Origin: Myxococcota bacterium
GTDB taxonomy: Bacteria; Myxococcota_A; UBA796; UBA2385
NCBI GenBank assembly: GCA_023150805.1
Contig: JAKLKF010000005.1
Span: 1-64,000 of the forward strand
Length of the DNA stretch: 64,000 bases
Direction of reading: 5' to 3'
Shown: positions 23,711-33,042 of the stretch, one piece after another
How positions within the stretch are numbered: the stretch's first letter is position 1
Layout: each line of letters opens with the position of its first letter
Program-made: the position numbers and the translations under genes
Notes under the pieces: model-generated
Database searches by the model: none
What the model saw: only the letters and a program-made list of their open reading frames with translations
What the model was told of the DNA's origin: nothing

Positions 23711-25206
23711 CGCGACTCCGAGCTGCAGGTGACGACGTAGTTGGCCCGGGTGCAGGAGACGGTGACGGTGGCGCCGGCGGCCACGACGACCTGGGCCTGG
23801 GATGTGCCGTCGACGAGCACCCGGTAGGTGCCCGCCGGCACGGGGCCGGGGGGGAAGCGCGCCTTGCCGCGAGCGGCCTCGAGCTGGACGCCGGCGAGGT
23901 CGCCGGCGAGGGTCCAGGTGCCCCTGGCGGCCGCCGCGGCGTCGGTGGCGGCGTCTTGCAGCGCGGCGGCGGGGGTGGGGTCGGCCGGAGCCGGAGCGGT
24001 GGGGCCGGGCTTCGCAGTCCCCGGGCCGGGCGAGGGGGTGTGCGGGATGACCGGCGGCGGTGCGGCCGGGTCCGGCGCGGGGGCCGTGCTCCCTGCGGAA
24101 GGGGCGGGGCTCGACGGGGGCGGCGCCTCGCCTGGGTCAGCGACCTGCACCTGCTCGATGGGGGTCTGCTCCTCCACCGCCACGGGCGCCTGCTCGCCCT
24201 GCCGCAGCCCCCACCACAGCCCGCTGCCCGCCACCAGCACCCCCGCGCCCAGGGCGAGCAGGGCCGTGGGACCCCGACCCGAGCCCTTCGCGGCGGAAAG
24301 GGGGGCCACTGGGGGCGCTTCGGAAGGGCCGCGCACGGCCGGGCTCGGCGTTGAGAGGCGCTGCGGTGGGGGCGGCCGCGGCGTCACCGCTCGGGGCTCT
24401 GCCAGCAATGCTGCGACATCCTCGCAGCGCTGCAGGCGCTTCTCGCGGTCCACCGTCAGGCAGCCGCGGATGGCCGCAACCACTCCCGGCGGCAGCCCCG
24501 CGGGAGGCTCGGGGTAGTCCGCCCGGTCGATCTTGTTGAAGATCTGCAGGATGTCCTCGCCGTCGAAGGCCAGGCGGTCGGACACCACCAGGTAGAGCAG
24601 GCTGCCGAGCGCCCAGATGTCGGCGCGTTGATCGACGTCACTGGCGTCGCGCACCTGCTCGGGCGCCATGAAGGCGGGCGTGCCCATGGGGTGGCCGGCC
24701 CGGGTCTTGTGGGCCGCGGCGCGCTCGGGGTCGAGGACCTTGGCGATGCCGAAGTCGGTCACCTTGGGGTGGGGGCCGTCGGCGGTGCGCTGGACCAGGA
24801 TGTTGTGCGGCGACAGGTCCCGGTGCACCACGCCCAGGTCGTGGGCGGCGCGCACGCCGCGAAGGACGGCTCGGAACACCGCGAGGCGCTCCGAGATGGG
24901 TGGCCGGTCCTGCTCGAGCCACTCGACCAGGGACGGGCCGTCCACGTACTCCATGACCAGCCCCGGGCTGCCGGCGACATCGATGACGTCGGTGACGGCG
25001 ACGACATTGGGGTGGCGCAGCGCCGCCTGGACCCGCGCCTCTTGCATCAGGCGCTCTCGCACCTTCGGGTTTCCCGAGCGCAACACCTTGAGCGCGTGCA
25101 GGCCGTCGGTGGCGGTGTGACGGACCCGGAAGACGTCGGCCATGCCGCCGCTGCCGAGTGGCGCCTCGATGGTGTAGCGGTCGACGATGTCGCCTGGATT
25201 CGGCAT
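23707..25206 (-). CDS. Membrane Ser/Thr protein kinase with PEGA-like extracytoplasmic tail
   Basis: A 499-residue protein. Kinase domain about 10-270: LGSGGMADVF, Lys40, HRDLSPHN (Asp130; the usual Lys of HRDLKPxN is Ser, a variant common in myxobacterial kinases), DFG (Asp151), PAFMAPEQ. One transmembrane helix at about 313-335 is followed by a Pro-rich linker and a C-terminal small beta domain (PAGTYRVLVDGTSQAQVVV) resembling PEGA, likely outside the membrane. First gene of the kinase-kinase-caspase run. It may relay an envelope signal; the ligand is unknown. Confidence 0.9.
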   Translation of the reverse strand: MPNPGDIVDRYTIEAPLGSGGMADVFRVRHTATDGLHALKVLRSGNPKVRERLMQEARVQAALRHPNVVAVTDVIDVAGSPGLVMEYVDGPSLVEWLEQDRPPISERLAVFRAVLRGVRAAHDLGVVHRDLSPHNILVQRTADGPHPKVTDFGIAKVLDPERAAAHKTRAGHPMGTPAFMAPEQVRDASDVDQRADIWALGSLLYLVVSDRLAFDGEDILQIFNKIDRADYPEPPAGLPPGVVAAIRGCLTVDREKRLQRCEDVAALLAEPRAVTPRPPPPQRLSTPSPAVRGPSEAPPVAPLSAAKGSGRGPTALLALGAGVLVAGSGLWWGLRQGEQAPVAVEEQTPIEQVQVADPGEAPPPSSPAPSAGSTAPAPDPAAPPPVIPHTPSPGPGTAKPGPTAPAPADPTPAAALQDAATDAAAAARGTWTLAGDLAGVQLEAARGKARFPPGPVPAGTYRVLVDGTSQAQVVVAAGATVTVSCTRANYVVTCSSESR

Positions 25207-25283
25207 GGCCCTGCCCGCGGTGCGCGTACGTCAGGCTATCAGGCGCGTGTCCCAGGAGTGTTCCGCCCGCTGATCCGCCCCCC

Positions 25284-27389
25284 CTACTCGCAGCTCGTGT
25301 CCACCAGCGTCAGCAGGTTGTTGCTCTCCTCGCACTCCTCGGCGAAGTCGGCGCCGTGGTCGTCCTGGTCGGCCATGACGTACACGGGCCGGCCGGCCAG
25401 CGCGGCGGCGTCGACCTCGAAGCGGGCGACGGGGCTCATGGCGCCGGCCTCGGTGCGCTGTCCGGTCCAGCTCACGCCCAGGTAGACCCGCGCGCCGTCG
25501 TCCTCGTACCAGGCGGTGACGGGCACGCCCGCGCGCAGGGCGGCGGCGCCCTGGTTGGCCAGGGCGACGTCGAGCACCAGGCGGCCGGCGGCGCACTCGG
25601 CGTGGCACAGCTCGGCGACGGGCACGACGTCGGGCCAGAGGCCGGCGGACTGCGGGTTGGGGTCGCCGCTGCGGAAGCTGTTGTGCAGCGGCCAGTTGGG
25701 CTCGGGCGGCGAGGGGATGGTCAGGTCGTCGTGGATGTTGGTGACGCTGTAGGCGTGCTGGTTCCAGACCTGTCGCCCGGCCTGCCAGGTGCTGGTGAGG
25801 CTGCCCAGGGCGTAGACGCCGACCCGCGTGCGGTCGTAGTGGCCGCCGCCGTTGGGGACGATGATCTCGACCGAACCGTCCCCGTCGATGTCGGCGACGG
25901 TGGGGTAGTCGTGCAGGGTGCGCGAGGCGTGGCGCGTGTCCCGCAGGCGCACCCCGCCGGTCGGACCGTCGAAGACCCACAGGGTCATCTCGTCGGCGTA
26001 GACCAGCTCGGGCCGGCCGTCGCTCTCGAAGTCGAAGATGAGCGAGCCGGTGGCGTGCGAGGAGAAGTCGCTGACGGGCTGGCTCCAGATGAGGGTCCCG
26101 TCCACTTCGTAGGCGCTGTACAGCTCGGCCGCGCACAGTCCGATCTCGGGGCGTCCGTCCTGGTCGAGGTCGCCGATGGTGGGCGGGCCGCCGTTGCCGC
26201 CCCCGGCCAGCGGCCAGGCGTGCATGGGGGCGCAGTCGGTGTCGAAGGTCTGCACCTGGCCGGCGCCGACCAGGACGAACTCGCCCTGGCCGTCACCGTC
26301 CAGGTCGGCGACGGCGGTGAAGCCGTCGTGATCGCCGCCGGCAGTGCAGCGCACGGACCCGTCGGAACTGTACACGGTGCGGCCGGCGATCACCTCCTGG
26401 CGGCCGTCGCCGTCCAGGTCGGAGACGACCGGGTGGGTGCCCATCTCGGCGTAGGCATAGAAGCGGCCCTGGTCGCCTTGGCCCTGCCAGGCGACGGTGC
26501 CGTCCTCGCCGTTGAGCACGAGGTTGCCGATCACGACCTCGGGGTGGCCGTCCGCGTCCAGGTCGGCCAGGGCTGGCGCGTGGCCGGCGCAGTCCACGGC
26601 GGTCGCCGCGTTGACCCAGGTCAGCGAGCCGTCCGGCTCCAGGGCGACCACGCGGCACATCAGGTCGGCGCCGGCGGGATCGGCGGTGTCGGGCAGGGGG
26701 GCCATGGGCGAGGGCAGGGGCGAGGGCAGGGGCGGGGGCAGCATGATCGGGGAGCCCGTGTCGGGGATCTCGACGGCGCCGCCGGTGTCCTCGATCGGCT
26801 CGGTCGTGCCCGAGCCCCCGCCGCCGCCGTCGGTGGCCAGCACCAGCAACACCAGCTCGGGCCGCCCGTCGGCGTCCACGTCCCCCAGCGCGACGTTGCC
26901 GTAGCGGTAGGGCAGGAAGACGCCGACCCCGTCGGTGGCGCTCACGATTGAGCGCTGCACGCGGCCGTCGCGCCCGTCGAGGATCCGCAGGACCCCACCC
27001 TTGCCTGGCTCGCGCCCGGCGTCGTCGGTGACCACGACCACGTCGGGGACGTCGCCGGGCCCCAGGGTGCCGTCGCCGTCGTCGTCGTCGAGGTGGCCGA
27101 CCACGGGCGCCATGACGACCTGGTCGTAGTTCGGCTCTTCCTCGAACTGCTGGGTGCTCCACTCGACCGTGGCGTCGAGCTCCCCCTCCTGCACCACCGC
27201 CAGGCACGCCTCGTTGACCGAGACCGGGGCCAGCACGTCGGGCGCGGGGCACTCCCGCAGGCGCTCGGGCGGGCCGCCGTCCGGGTCGGGCTGCGTCGGG
27301 AGCTCGGTCACGTCCGGCTGCGGCTGGTCGGGGGAGACCAGGCCGTAGTCGACGCAGCCGACCAGCGCGAGCAGGGGGACGAGGGCCAC
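25284..27389 (-). CDS. FG-GAP/VCBS-repeat lipoprotein
   Basis: A 701-residue surface lipoprotein. The signal MALVPLLALVGC carries a lipobox (LVGC). Many DxDxDGxxEL/V repeats (ALGDVDADGRPELVLL, VSDLDGDGRQEVIAG, VADIDGDGSVEIIVP) form a predicted beta-propeller with Ca2+-binding loops. A Pro/Ser-rich insertion (PPPLPSPLPSPMAPLP) splits it. The C-terminal about 140 residues (HAECAAGRLVLDVALANQG, ending EESNNLLTLVDTSC) resemble a CARDB-like Ig domain. The GTG at 27389 is used with GGAGCC upstream. Probably an adhesin or surface scaffold. Confidence 0.82.
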   Translation of the reverse strand: MALVPLLALVGCVDYGLVSPDQPQPDVTELPTQPDPDGGPPERLRECPAPDVLAPVSVNEACLAVVQEGELDATVEWSTQQFEEEPNYDQVVMAPVVGHLDDDDGDGTLGPGDVPDVVVVTDDAGREPGKGGVLRILDGRDGRVQRSIVSATDGVGVFLPYRYGNVALGDVDADGRPELVLLVLATDGGGGGSGTTEPIEDTGGAVEIPDTGSPIMLPPPLPSPLPSPMAPLPDTADPAGADLMCRVVALEPDGSLTWVNAATAVDCAGHAPALADLDADGHPEVVIGNLVLNGEDGTVAWQGQGDQGRFYAYAEMGTHPVVSDLDGDGRQEVIAGRTVYSSDGSVRCTAGGDHDGFTAVADLDGDGQGEFVLVGAGQVQTFDTDCAPMHAWPLAGGGNGGPPTIGDLDQDGRPEIGLCAAELYSAYEVDGTLIWSQPVSDFSSHATGSLIFDFESDGRPELVYADEMTLWVFDGPTGGVRLRDTRHASRTLHDYPTVADIDGDGSVEIIVPNGGGHYDRTRVGVYALGSLTSTWQAGRQVWNQHAYSVTNIHDDLTIPSPPEPNWPLHNSFRSGDPNPQSAGLWPDVVPVAELCHAECAAGRLVLDVALANQGAAALRAGVPVTAWYEDDGARVYLGVSWTGQRTEAGAMSPVARFEVDAAALAGRPVYVMADQDDHGADFAEECEESNNLLTLVDTSCE

Positions 27390-27498
27390 GTGGCTCCCGG
27401 TGAGAGGGGCTGTCGGACACCCGCATGATGCCTCGCCGCGAGGCGATGTGCACGGGACATCGTGTCCCAGCGGTGAGCCGGCCGGCCCGGGCCGGCCT

Positions 27499-28668
27499 CT
27501 ACTCGGGTCGGGGCCCCTCCCAGATCAGGTAGACCACCCCGCCCGAGCCTCCCAGCCAGGCGTCCTCGAGCTGCTGGCGGTCGTACACCCGGGCCACGCC
27601 GTCGTCGCTCGACGCGGCGGGGTCGTTGACAGCCACGTCGCCGTCGGCCGTGAAGCCCCGCACGACCAGCAGGTGGCCGTCGGTCGAGGAGATCGCCGCG
27701 TCGTCCAGCTCCCCGGCCTCCCAGGCCGCCGAGATCACGACGGGGTGGCCGGCGGCGATCCAGGGCTCGACCTGGGACATGGCCCCCAGCCAGCCGACCT
27801 CGGCGGACAGGCCGCGCGTGGCGGCGAAGGCGGTGTTGAAGGGCCAGTTGCCGTTGCCTTCGTACACCGCGTCCCAGGTGGCGTCCGCGGCGTCGGGCAC
27901 GGTGACGTCGATGCCGGGGTCGCCCAGCCGGTCGGCGTGGAAGCCCAGCACCATCGAGACCGAGGTCGGGCTGCACCAGGCCTCGCCGGCGGAGAACTCC
28001 ATCTGGGAGCGGTCGGGCAGGTCGAGCTCGGTGCCCCAGGCTCGGCCGCCCTCGTCGTCGTCGCGGGCGCCCTGGTCGGCGACGGCCAGGGCCAGGCGGG
28101 AGACGGTGGCGTCGCCGTGGCGGACCACGCGCAGGCGGGCGGCGTCGGCGGGGCGGGACAGGACCAGGGTGTCGGTGTACACCCGGCCCCAGGCGTCGGA
28201 CTGTCCCTCTACCGACTGCCGCTCGATGGTGTCGTCGCCGCTGGCCCACTTGCCCAGCTCGTACCAGTCCGTCCAGGTGCCGTCGACCCGCACGGCGAGC
28301 TGCACCTCGATCCACGAGCCGGGCGGGGTCTCGGCGTTCCAGGAGGGCACGGCGGCGTCGAAGCGGATGCCGGGGACGAGGTCCTCGGTCTCGATGTCCC
28401 CGGCATGGTCGCCCGGATCGATGACCGTACACCTTGCCCGGGAGGAGGTGGCCACGCAGGTGCTCTGTTCACCTCCGCCGTCGCCTCCTCCCCCGTCCCC
28501 GGTGGCCCCCCCGTCGCCTCCTCCCCCGTCCCCGGCGGCGCCTCCGTCCCCGGTCGCGCCGCCGTCCGCGGCGCCGCCGTCGCCCTCGCCGGGCCCCTGC
28601 CGGGTACCGCCGTCAGGGTCGGGGGCGGCGCAGGCGGCCAGCAGCAGCAAGGCCAGGGCGGGCCGCAC
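27499..28668 (-). CDS. Lipoprotein with C39-like cysteine peptidase domain
   Basis: A 389-residue lipoprotein (MRPALALLLLAAC lipobox) with a long Gly/Asp/Ala-rich linker (21-68), a beta-rich domain (about 95-200) and a C39_2-type papain-fold domain (about 215-385). The active site is Cys232 (AGEAWCSPTSVSMVL) and His332 (STDGHLLVVRGF), with the following Asn/Asp (AVNDPAA). There is no ABC-exporter partner, so it is not a bacteriocin-processing C39; an envelope-associated protease or peptidoglycan/peptide hydrolase is likelier. The EVE-domain gene ends 5 bp upstream. Confidence 0.8.
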   Translation of the reverse strand: MRPALALLLLAACAAPDPDGGTRQGPGEGDGGAADGGATGDGGAAGDGGGGDGGATGDGGGGDGGGEQSTCVATSSRARCTVIDPGDHAGDIETEDLVPGIRFDAAVPSWNAETPPGSWIEVQLAVRVDGTWTDWYELGKWASGDDTIERQSVEGQSDAWGRVYTDTLVLSRPADAARLRVVRHGDATVSRLALAVADQGARDDDEGGRAWGTELDLPDRSQMEFSAGEAWCSPTSVSMVLGFHADRLGDPGIDVTVPDAADATWDAVYEGNGNWPFNTAFAATRGLSAEVGWLGAMSQVEPWIAAGHPVVISAAWEAGELDDAAISSTDGHLLVVRGFTADGDVAVNDPAASSDDGVARVYDRQQLEDAWLGGSGGVVYLIWEGPRPE

Positions 28669-28672
28669 GGCC

Positions 28673-29131
28673 TCAGCCCCGCGCCAGGGCCAGGACCCGC
28701 TGGAAGTGGGCCTCGGTCACGGGCTGGACGCTGAGGCGGCTGCCCTTGCGCAGCAGCTCCATCCCGTCCAGCGAGGGGTCGGCCTTGAGCAAGGGCAGGG
28801 GCACCTCGGCGGGGAAGCGCTCGACGAAGGCGAAGTCCACGAGCTGCCAGCGCGGGGCGGCCGGCGTGGACTTCGGGTCGTGGTAGAGCGAGGCCGGGTC
28901 GAACTGGGTGGGGTCGTCGTAGGGCGCCGAGGCGACCCGGGCCACGCCCGCCACCCCCGGCGGGTCGCCGTTGGAGTGGTAGAACAGGACCGGGTCGCCG
29001 GGCTTCATCTCGTCGCGCATCCAGTTCCGCGCCTGGTAGTTGCGCACGCCATCCCACATGGTCCGGCCGTCGCGGGCGAGGTCGTCGATGCTGTAGACGT
29101 CGGCCTCGCTCTTGATGAGCCAGCAGCGCAT
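28673..29131 (-). CDS. EVE domain-containing protein
   Basis: A 152-residue protein covering a complete EVE (PUA-like) domain: CWLIKSEADVYSIDDL at the start, WDGVRNYQARNWMRDEM, GDPVLFYHSN, GVAGVARVAS, and the C-terminal PVTEAHFQRVL. EVE domains bind modified bases in DNA or RNA; stand-alone copies are widespread and their physiological role is not settled. The ATG at 29131 lies 2 bp after the stop of the M16 gene upstream, so it is probably translated from the same transcript. Confidence 0.93.
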   Translation of the reverse strand: MRCWLIKSEADVYSIDDLARDGRTMWDGVRNYQARNWMRDEMKPGDPVLFYHSNGDPPGVAGVARVASAPYDDPTQFDPASLYHDPKSTPAAPRWQLVDFAFVERFPAEVPLPLLKADPSLDGMELLRKGSRLSVQPVTEAHFQRVLALARG

Positions 29132-29133
29132 GA

Positions 29134-30624
29134 TCACCAGACCTCGACCGGGTACCCCAGGTCCTTGAGGCCCTGGACGGTGTCGATCTCGACGCCGTCG
29201 TCGCCGGCGAAGCGGGCGGGGCCGACGACGACCACCGTCATCGCCGCGGGGTCCAGCCACCTGGTGGCGGCGGCGCCGATGGCGGCGGCGTCGTGCTTCA
29301 TCAGCTCGGTCGTGTAGGTGGCGTAGGCGTCGGCCGGCAGGCCGGTGGCGACCACGCTGGCGAAGGTGCTGGCGGTGAGGTTGTTGGTCTCGAAGGACCC
29401 GGCCAGGGACTTGGCCAGGTAGTCGCGCGTCAGCTTGAGCTCGGCGTCGGTCGGTGGGCGGCGGGCGGCCTGCAGCTCCTTGAGGATCTCGCCCACGGCC
29501 GGCGCGGTCTTGTCGGCCTGCACGCTGCTGCGGGCGGAGAAGATGCCGATGGCGCGGTCCTCGGTGAAGCCGCCGTAGGCGCCATACGACCAGCCGTGCT
29601 CCTCGCGCAGGTTCATGTTCAGCCGCGAGCCGAACATGCCCCCGAACAGCGTGCCGGCCAGGTTGGCGGGCCAGAACTCGGGGTCGGTGCGGGCCATCGA
29701 GGGCCGCCCCACGTAGATGACCGACTGCACGGCGCCGGGGTGCTCCTTGAAGATCACCTTGGTGCCGGTGGCGGCGGCGGGCACGTCCAGCTCGCCGCGG
29801 GTCCCCTTGCCCTTGGCCCACTTGCCCAGGCGGGCCTCCAGCAGGGGCTGCAGCTCGGCCTGGGTGGTGGCGCCCGCGACGACCAGGGTGGCGTTGCCGG
29901 CGTGCCACCAGGTCTTGTACAGGGCCTGGGCGTCGGTCAGCGACAGGCTGGCCACGCTCTGCGCGTCGCCGACGACGGCGTGGCCGAAGGGGTGGTCGGC
30001 GCCGAAGAGGGCCCGGTTGAAGGTGCGCTGGGCCACGTCGCGGGGCTCGGCGCCGTTGGCGGCGATCTGGTCCAGCGTCTGCTGCTTGACGCGGGCGAAG
30101 TCGCCCTTGTCGAAGCGGGGCTGCTGGAGCACCTCGGCCAGCAGGTCCAGGCTGGGGGCCAGCGCTGGCCCGCCCAGCATGTCGACGGAGACGAAGCTGT
30201 TGTCCCCGCTGCCGGACACGCTCAGCTCGGCGCCCAGGTCGGCCAGCGCGGCCGCCAGCTCGGCGCCGGTGCGCTTCTTGGTGCCCTCGTCCAGCATCGA
30301 GGCGGTCAGGGCGTGCAGGCCGGCCTTGCCCTGGGGGTTCGCCTGCCGGCCCACGGCCATGACGACGTTGACGGTGACCAGGGGCAGGCCCGGGTTCTCG
30401 ACCAGGTAGACCGGGATGCCGTTGGACAGGGTGAACTGCGTGGCGACCGGCGGGGTCCAGGTCGGCTCGGGGCCGGGGGCCGGCTGGGCGGCGCGCCAGG
30501 CCTGCGGGTCGGGGGCGGCGGCGACGGGAGCGGGCTCGGGGGCCTTCTTGCCGCCGCAGGCGGACAGCGACAGGACCAGGGGGAGGGCGGCGGTGGCGAG
30601 CACCACGGGGTGGACGCGGGTCAC
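29134..30624 (-). CDS. M16 peptidase-family lipoprotein, inactive partner
   Basis: A 496-residue lipoprotein (lipobox LSLSACGG). It has the M16 fold (FTLSNGIPVYLVENPGLPLV; YGAYGGFTEDRAIGIFSA in the second half) but the zinc motif HxxEH is replaced by HALTA (AGLHALTASMLDEGT), so it should not bind zinc. In two-gene M16 systems such a subunit pairs with an active one to form the closed chamber. The GTG at 30624 overlaps the stop of the active partner by 4 bp (GTGA). Membrane-anchored on the periplasmic side. Confidence 0.88.
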   Translation of the reverse strand: MTRVHPVVLATAALPLVLSLSACGGKKAPEPAPVAAAPDPQAWRAAQPAPGPEPTWTPPVATQFTLSNGIPVYLVENPGLPLVTVNVVMAVGRQANPQGKAGLHALTASMLDEGTKKRTGAELAAALADLGAELSVSGSGDNSFVSVDMLGGPALAPSLDLLAEVLQQPRFDKGDFARVKQQTLDQIAANGAEPRDVAQRTFNRALFGADHPFGHAVVGDAQSVASLSLTDAQALYKTWWHAGNATLVVAGATTQAELQPLLEARLGKWAKGKGTRGELDVPAAATGTKVIFKEHPGAVQSVIYVGRPSMARTDPEFWPANLAGTLFGGMFGSRLNMNLREEHGWSYGAYGGFTEDRAIGIFSARSSVQADKTAPAVGEILKELQAARRPPTDAELKLTRDYLAKSLAGSFETNNLTASTFASVVATGLPADAYATYTTELMKHDAAAIGAAATRWLDPAAMTVVVVGPARFAGDDGVEIDTVQGLKDLGYPVEVW

Positions 30625-31988
30625 TGGGCACCTCCGGTGCTGTCCTGCGGGGCGGGGGTCACGTGCACGACGACGCGGTTGTCGGGCTTGATCTGGTCGA
30701 CCAGGGCCTGCTTCACGGCGGCGGGGGTGACCGCCGACAACCGGGCCATGTCCTTGGACAGGTAGCCGGGGTCGCCCAGGTGGTGGTTGTAGTAGTTGAG
30801 CACGTCGGCCTTGCCGCCGAAGCCGCCCAGGGACTCCAGCCCCCGCAGGGTCTCGGCCTGCCAGCCACGCAGGGCGCGGGCCACCTCGGCGTCCGTCGGG
30901 CCGTCCTTGCGCAGCCCCTCGACCACCGCCCAGGCCGCGTCCTCCAGGGCCTTGGGGTCCTGGCCGGGCTTGCCCAGCACCTCGATCACGAAGACCGAGC
31001 CCTGGGTCAGCGGGTACTGGTAGGCGACGACGGACTGGGCGATCTGCTGCTTCTCGACCAGGGCGGTGTACAGCCGCGAGGACTTGCCGGTGGCCAGCAC
31101 GCGGCCGGCGAGCTGCAGCTCGGCGTCGCCCTGCTGGAAGGCGGGGGCGGTCACCCAGCCCATGAACACCTTGGGCAGCTCGACCTCGTCGGTCATGGCG
31201 ACCCGGCGCTCGGCCGTGATGGGCTGGGTCGTGATCTGCAGCTCCGGCGGCTCGGCCCCGCGCGGGATGTCGGCGTAGTACTTCTGGACCAGGGCCTTGG
31301 CCGCGGCCACGTCGAAGTCGCCCACGATCGCCAGGGTGGCGTTGTTGGGCGCGTACCAGGTCTGGAAGAAGGACCGCACATCGTGCAGGGTGGCGGCCTC
31401 CAGGTCGGTGTGCGATCCGATGACCACGCCGTTGTAGGGGTGCGGGGCGGGGAAGAGCGTCTGGTAGAAGCGCTCCTCGGCCGAGCCGTAGGGCACGTTC
31501 TCGAAGGACTGCTGCCGCTCCTTGCGCACGACGGCCTTCTGGTTGTCCAGCCGCTCCTGGGTCAGCGTGTCGAGCAGCCAGCCCATGCGGTCGCTCTCCA
31601 GCCACAGGGCCAGCTCGAGCTGGTTGCTGGGCACCGTCTCGAAGTAGTTGGTGCGGTCGAAGTCGGTCGTGCCGTTGACCATCGGCGCGCCCGCCCCCTC
31701 CAGGATGGGGAAGAAGGTGTCCTCGGCCACGTTCTTGCTGCCCTGGAACATGATGTGCTCGAACAGGTGCGCGAAGCCGCTGCGGCCGGGCACCTCGTTG
31801 CCGGCGCCCACGTGGTACCAGGTGTTCACCGCGACCAGGGGGATCCGATCGTCGTGCGCCAGCAGCACCTGCAGGCCGTTGTCCAGCGTGTACTGCTCGA
31901 AGGGGATGTCGGCGGTCAGCTCGGTGGCCTGGGCGGCGGGCGCCAGGGCCAGGATCGCCGCCAGGGGGGCGAGGAGGGCAGAGGGCAT
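30621..31988 (-). CDS. M16 zinc metallopeptidase, active subunit
   Basis: A 455-residue protein with signal peptide (MPSALLAPLAAILALAPAAQA). The zinc motif H74-LFE-H78 (GFAHLFEHIMF) with catalytic Glu77 and a downstream Glu in VVRKERQQ is intact, as are the M16 landmarks (TLDNGLQVLLAHDDRIPLV, YAPNNATLAIVGDF). Such peptidases degrade peptides in the periplasm. The following gene encodes the inactive partner with overlapping codons. GGAGA precedes the ATG at 31988. Confidence 0.92.
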   Translation of the reverse strand: MPSALLAPLAAILALAPAAQATELTADIPFEQYTLDNGLQVLLAHDDRIPLVAVNTWYHVGAGNEVPGRSGFAHLFEHIMFQGSKNVAEDTFFPILEGAGAPMVNGTTDFDRTNYFETVPSNQLELALWLESDRMGWLLDTLTQERLDNQKAVVRKERQQSFENVPYGSAEERFYQTLFPAPHPYNGVVIGSHTDLEAATLHDVRSFFQTWYAPNNATLAIVGDFDVAAAKALVQKYYADIPRGAEPPELQITTQPITAERRVAMTDEVELPKVFMGWVTAPAFQQGDAELQLAGRVLATGKSSRLYTALVEKQQIAQSVVAYQYPLTQGSVFVIEVLGKPGQDPKALEDAAWAVVEGLRKDGPTDAEVARALRGWQAETLRGLESLGGFGGKADVLNYYNHHLGDPGYLSKDMARLSAVTPAAVKQALVDQIKPDNRVVVHVTPAPQDSTGGAQ

Positions 31989-32062
31989 CGCTTCTCCGGG
32001 GAGGTGGGGGCGCCTATCCGGCCGGCGAGGTGTGGCGAGCGCGCGGAGTGCTAAGGGGGGGC

Positions 32063-32653
32063 ATGCTGCTGCTGTTCGTGATCCCTCCCGCCGTGGCCGG
32101 TGACCCGGGCCCCCTCTGCGACGCCGTCGCCTCCGCCTCCGTCGTCGCCGAGGTCACGCTGACGGCCCAGGGCGAGTACCCCTCGGCCTGGCGGCGCAAG
32201 CGCTGGGAGCCGCCGGCCGAGGCGGTCGCGCCCACGGTGGCGACCGCCCGGGTCAGCAGGGTTCTCAAGGGCGACGCGACGGGCTGGGTGCCCGAGCTGG
32301 ACGATCTCGACTTCAGCAACCAGGCGGCGACCTGGTGGGACGCCTTCTTCGCCGCCGGCGAGTTCCAGGCGCTGGTACTGCTGACCGGGACCGCGCCGGA
32401 GCTGGACGCCAGCGGCTGGTTGGCCGACGACGGCAGCTGCCACGTGAGCTGGTGCTGGCAGGAGCTGCGCACGGCGGTGGTGGCCTGCCTGGAGGCCCAG
32501 GGGGTCCAACCTCCGCCCGAGGTGGGGCGCCCGCCGCCCGCGCCGACTGCGGCCCCTGCGCCGACTGCGGCCCCTGCGCCCACAGCCCCGCCCGCCCCGC
32601 CCCCGCCCGATCCGGCCCCGGGCGGGTGGTTCAAGGGCTGCGCGGGGGGCTGA
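32063..32653 (+). CDS. Exported protein of unknown function, Pro/Ala-rich tail
   Basis: A 196-residue protein starting at the ATG at 32063 after a G-rich ribosome-binding site; MLLLFVIPPAVAG is a short signal peptide. The core (LCDAVASASVVAEVTLTAQG, ARVSRVLKGDATGWVPELDD, QALVLLTG) is beta-rich and resembles NTF2/TIMP-like small secreted domains only vaguely. Cysteine pairs (CHVSWCWQ) suggest a disulfide. The tail repeats APTAAP. It diverges from the M16 pair. No function can be assigned. Confidence 0.6.
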   Translation: MLLLFVIPPAVAGDPGPLCDAVASASVVAEVTLTAQGEYPSAWRRKRWEPPAEAVAPTVATARVSRVLKGDATGWVPELDDLDFSNQAATWWDAFFAAGEFQALVLLTGTAPELDASGWLADDGSCHVSWCWQELRTAVVACLEAQGVQPPPEVGRPPPAPTAAPAPTAAPAPTAPPAPPPPDPAPGGWFKGCAGG

Positions 32654-32808
32654 GCGCGGCGTTCACGTCCGGGAGCCACCCGCAGCGGGGCATTCCGGCC
32701 CGTGACAACTCGTGACGAAAGCGTGGATGCCAGGTGGCCGACCTGCGCCACTGTACAGGTACCGGCGCGCGCTCCCACTGCGGGCAGCAGCGCTCCGCGG
32801 GAGGCCCC

Positions 32809-33000
32809 ATGTCCGCTACCATCCACGGCCCCGTCCTCCCCCTCCGCCCGGTGCGCAGCCCCGCCATGCTCTTCCTGCTGGGGGCGCTGCTCGGCCTGCT
32901 CCTGGGCCTGCCGGCCTGGCTGGCCACCGCCGCCGGCGTCGCCGCGGTCGCCCGGCTGCCGCAGCCGGCGCACGCCAGCGGGGTGCTCGCCAGCCGCTGA
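32809..33000 (+). CDS. Small single-pass membrane protein
   Basis: A 63-residue protein with GGAGG 4-5 bp before the ATG. One strong hydrophobic segment (MLFLLGALLGLLLGLPAWLATA) is followed by a short polar tail. It lies just upstream of the DUF4349 pair, 42 bp from the next start. No family is recognised; codon use fits a real gene. Confidence 0.5.
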   Translation: MSATIHGPVLPLRPVRSPAMLFLLGALLGLLLGLPAWLATAAGVAAVARLPQPAHASGVLASR

Positions 33001-33042
33001 GCGGCGGCCGGCATAGGCTCGCCTCCCGCCCTGGGAGGCCCC

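Noticed and set aside
27499-28668. C39 bacteriocin-processing peptidase
   Set aside because: It is a lipoprotein with no ABC exporter domain or leader-peptide gene nearby.
29293-30765. Long plus-strand frame opposite the M16 pair
   Set aside because: Antisense shadow; composition is low-complexity Gly/Leu/Gln and the opposite strand has clear M16 motifs.
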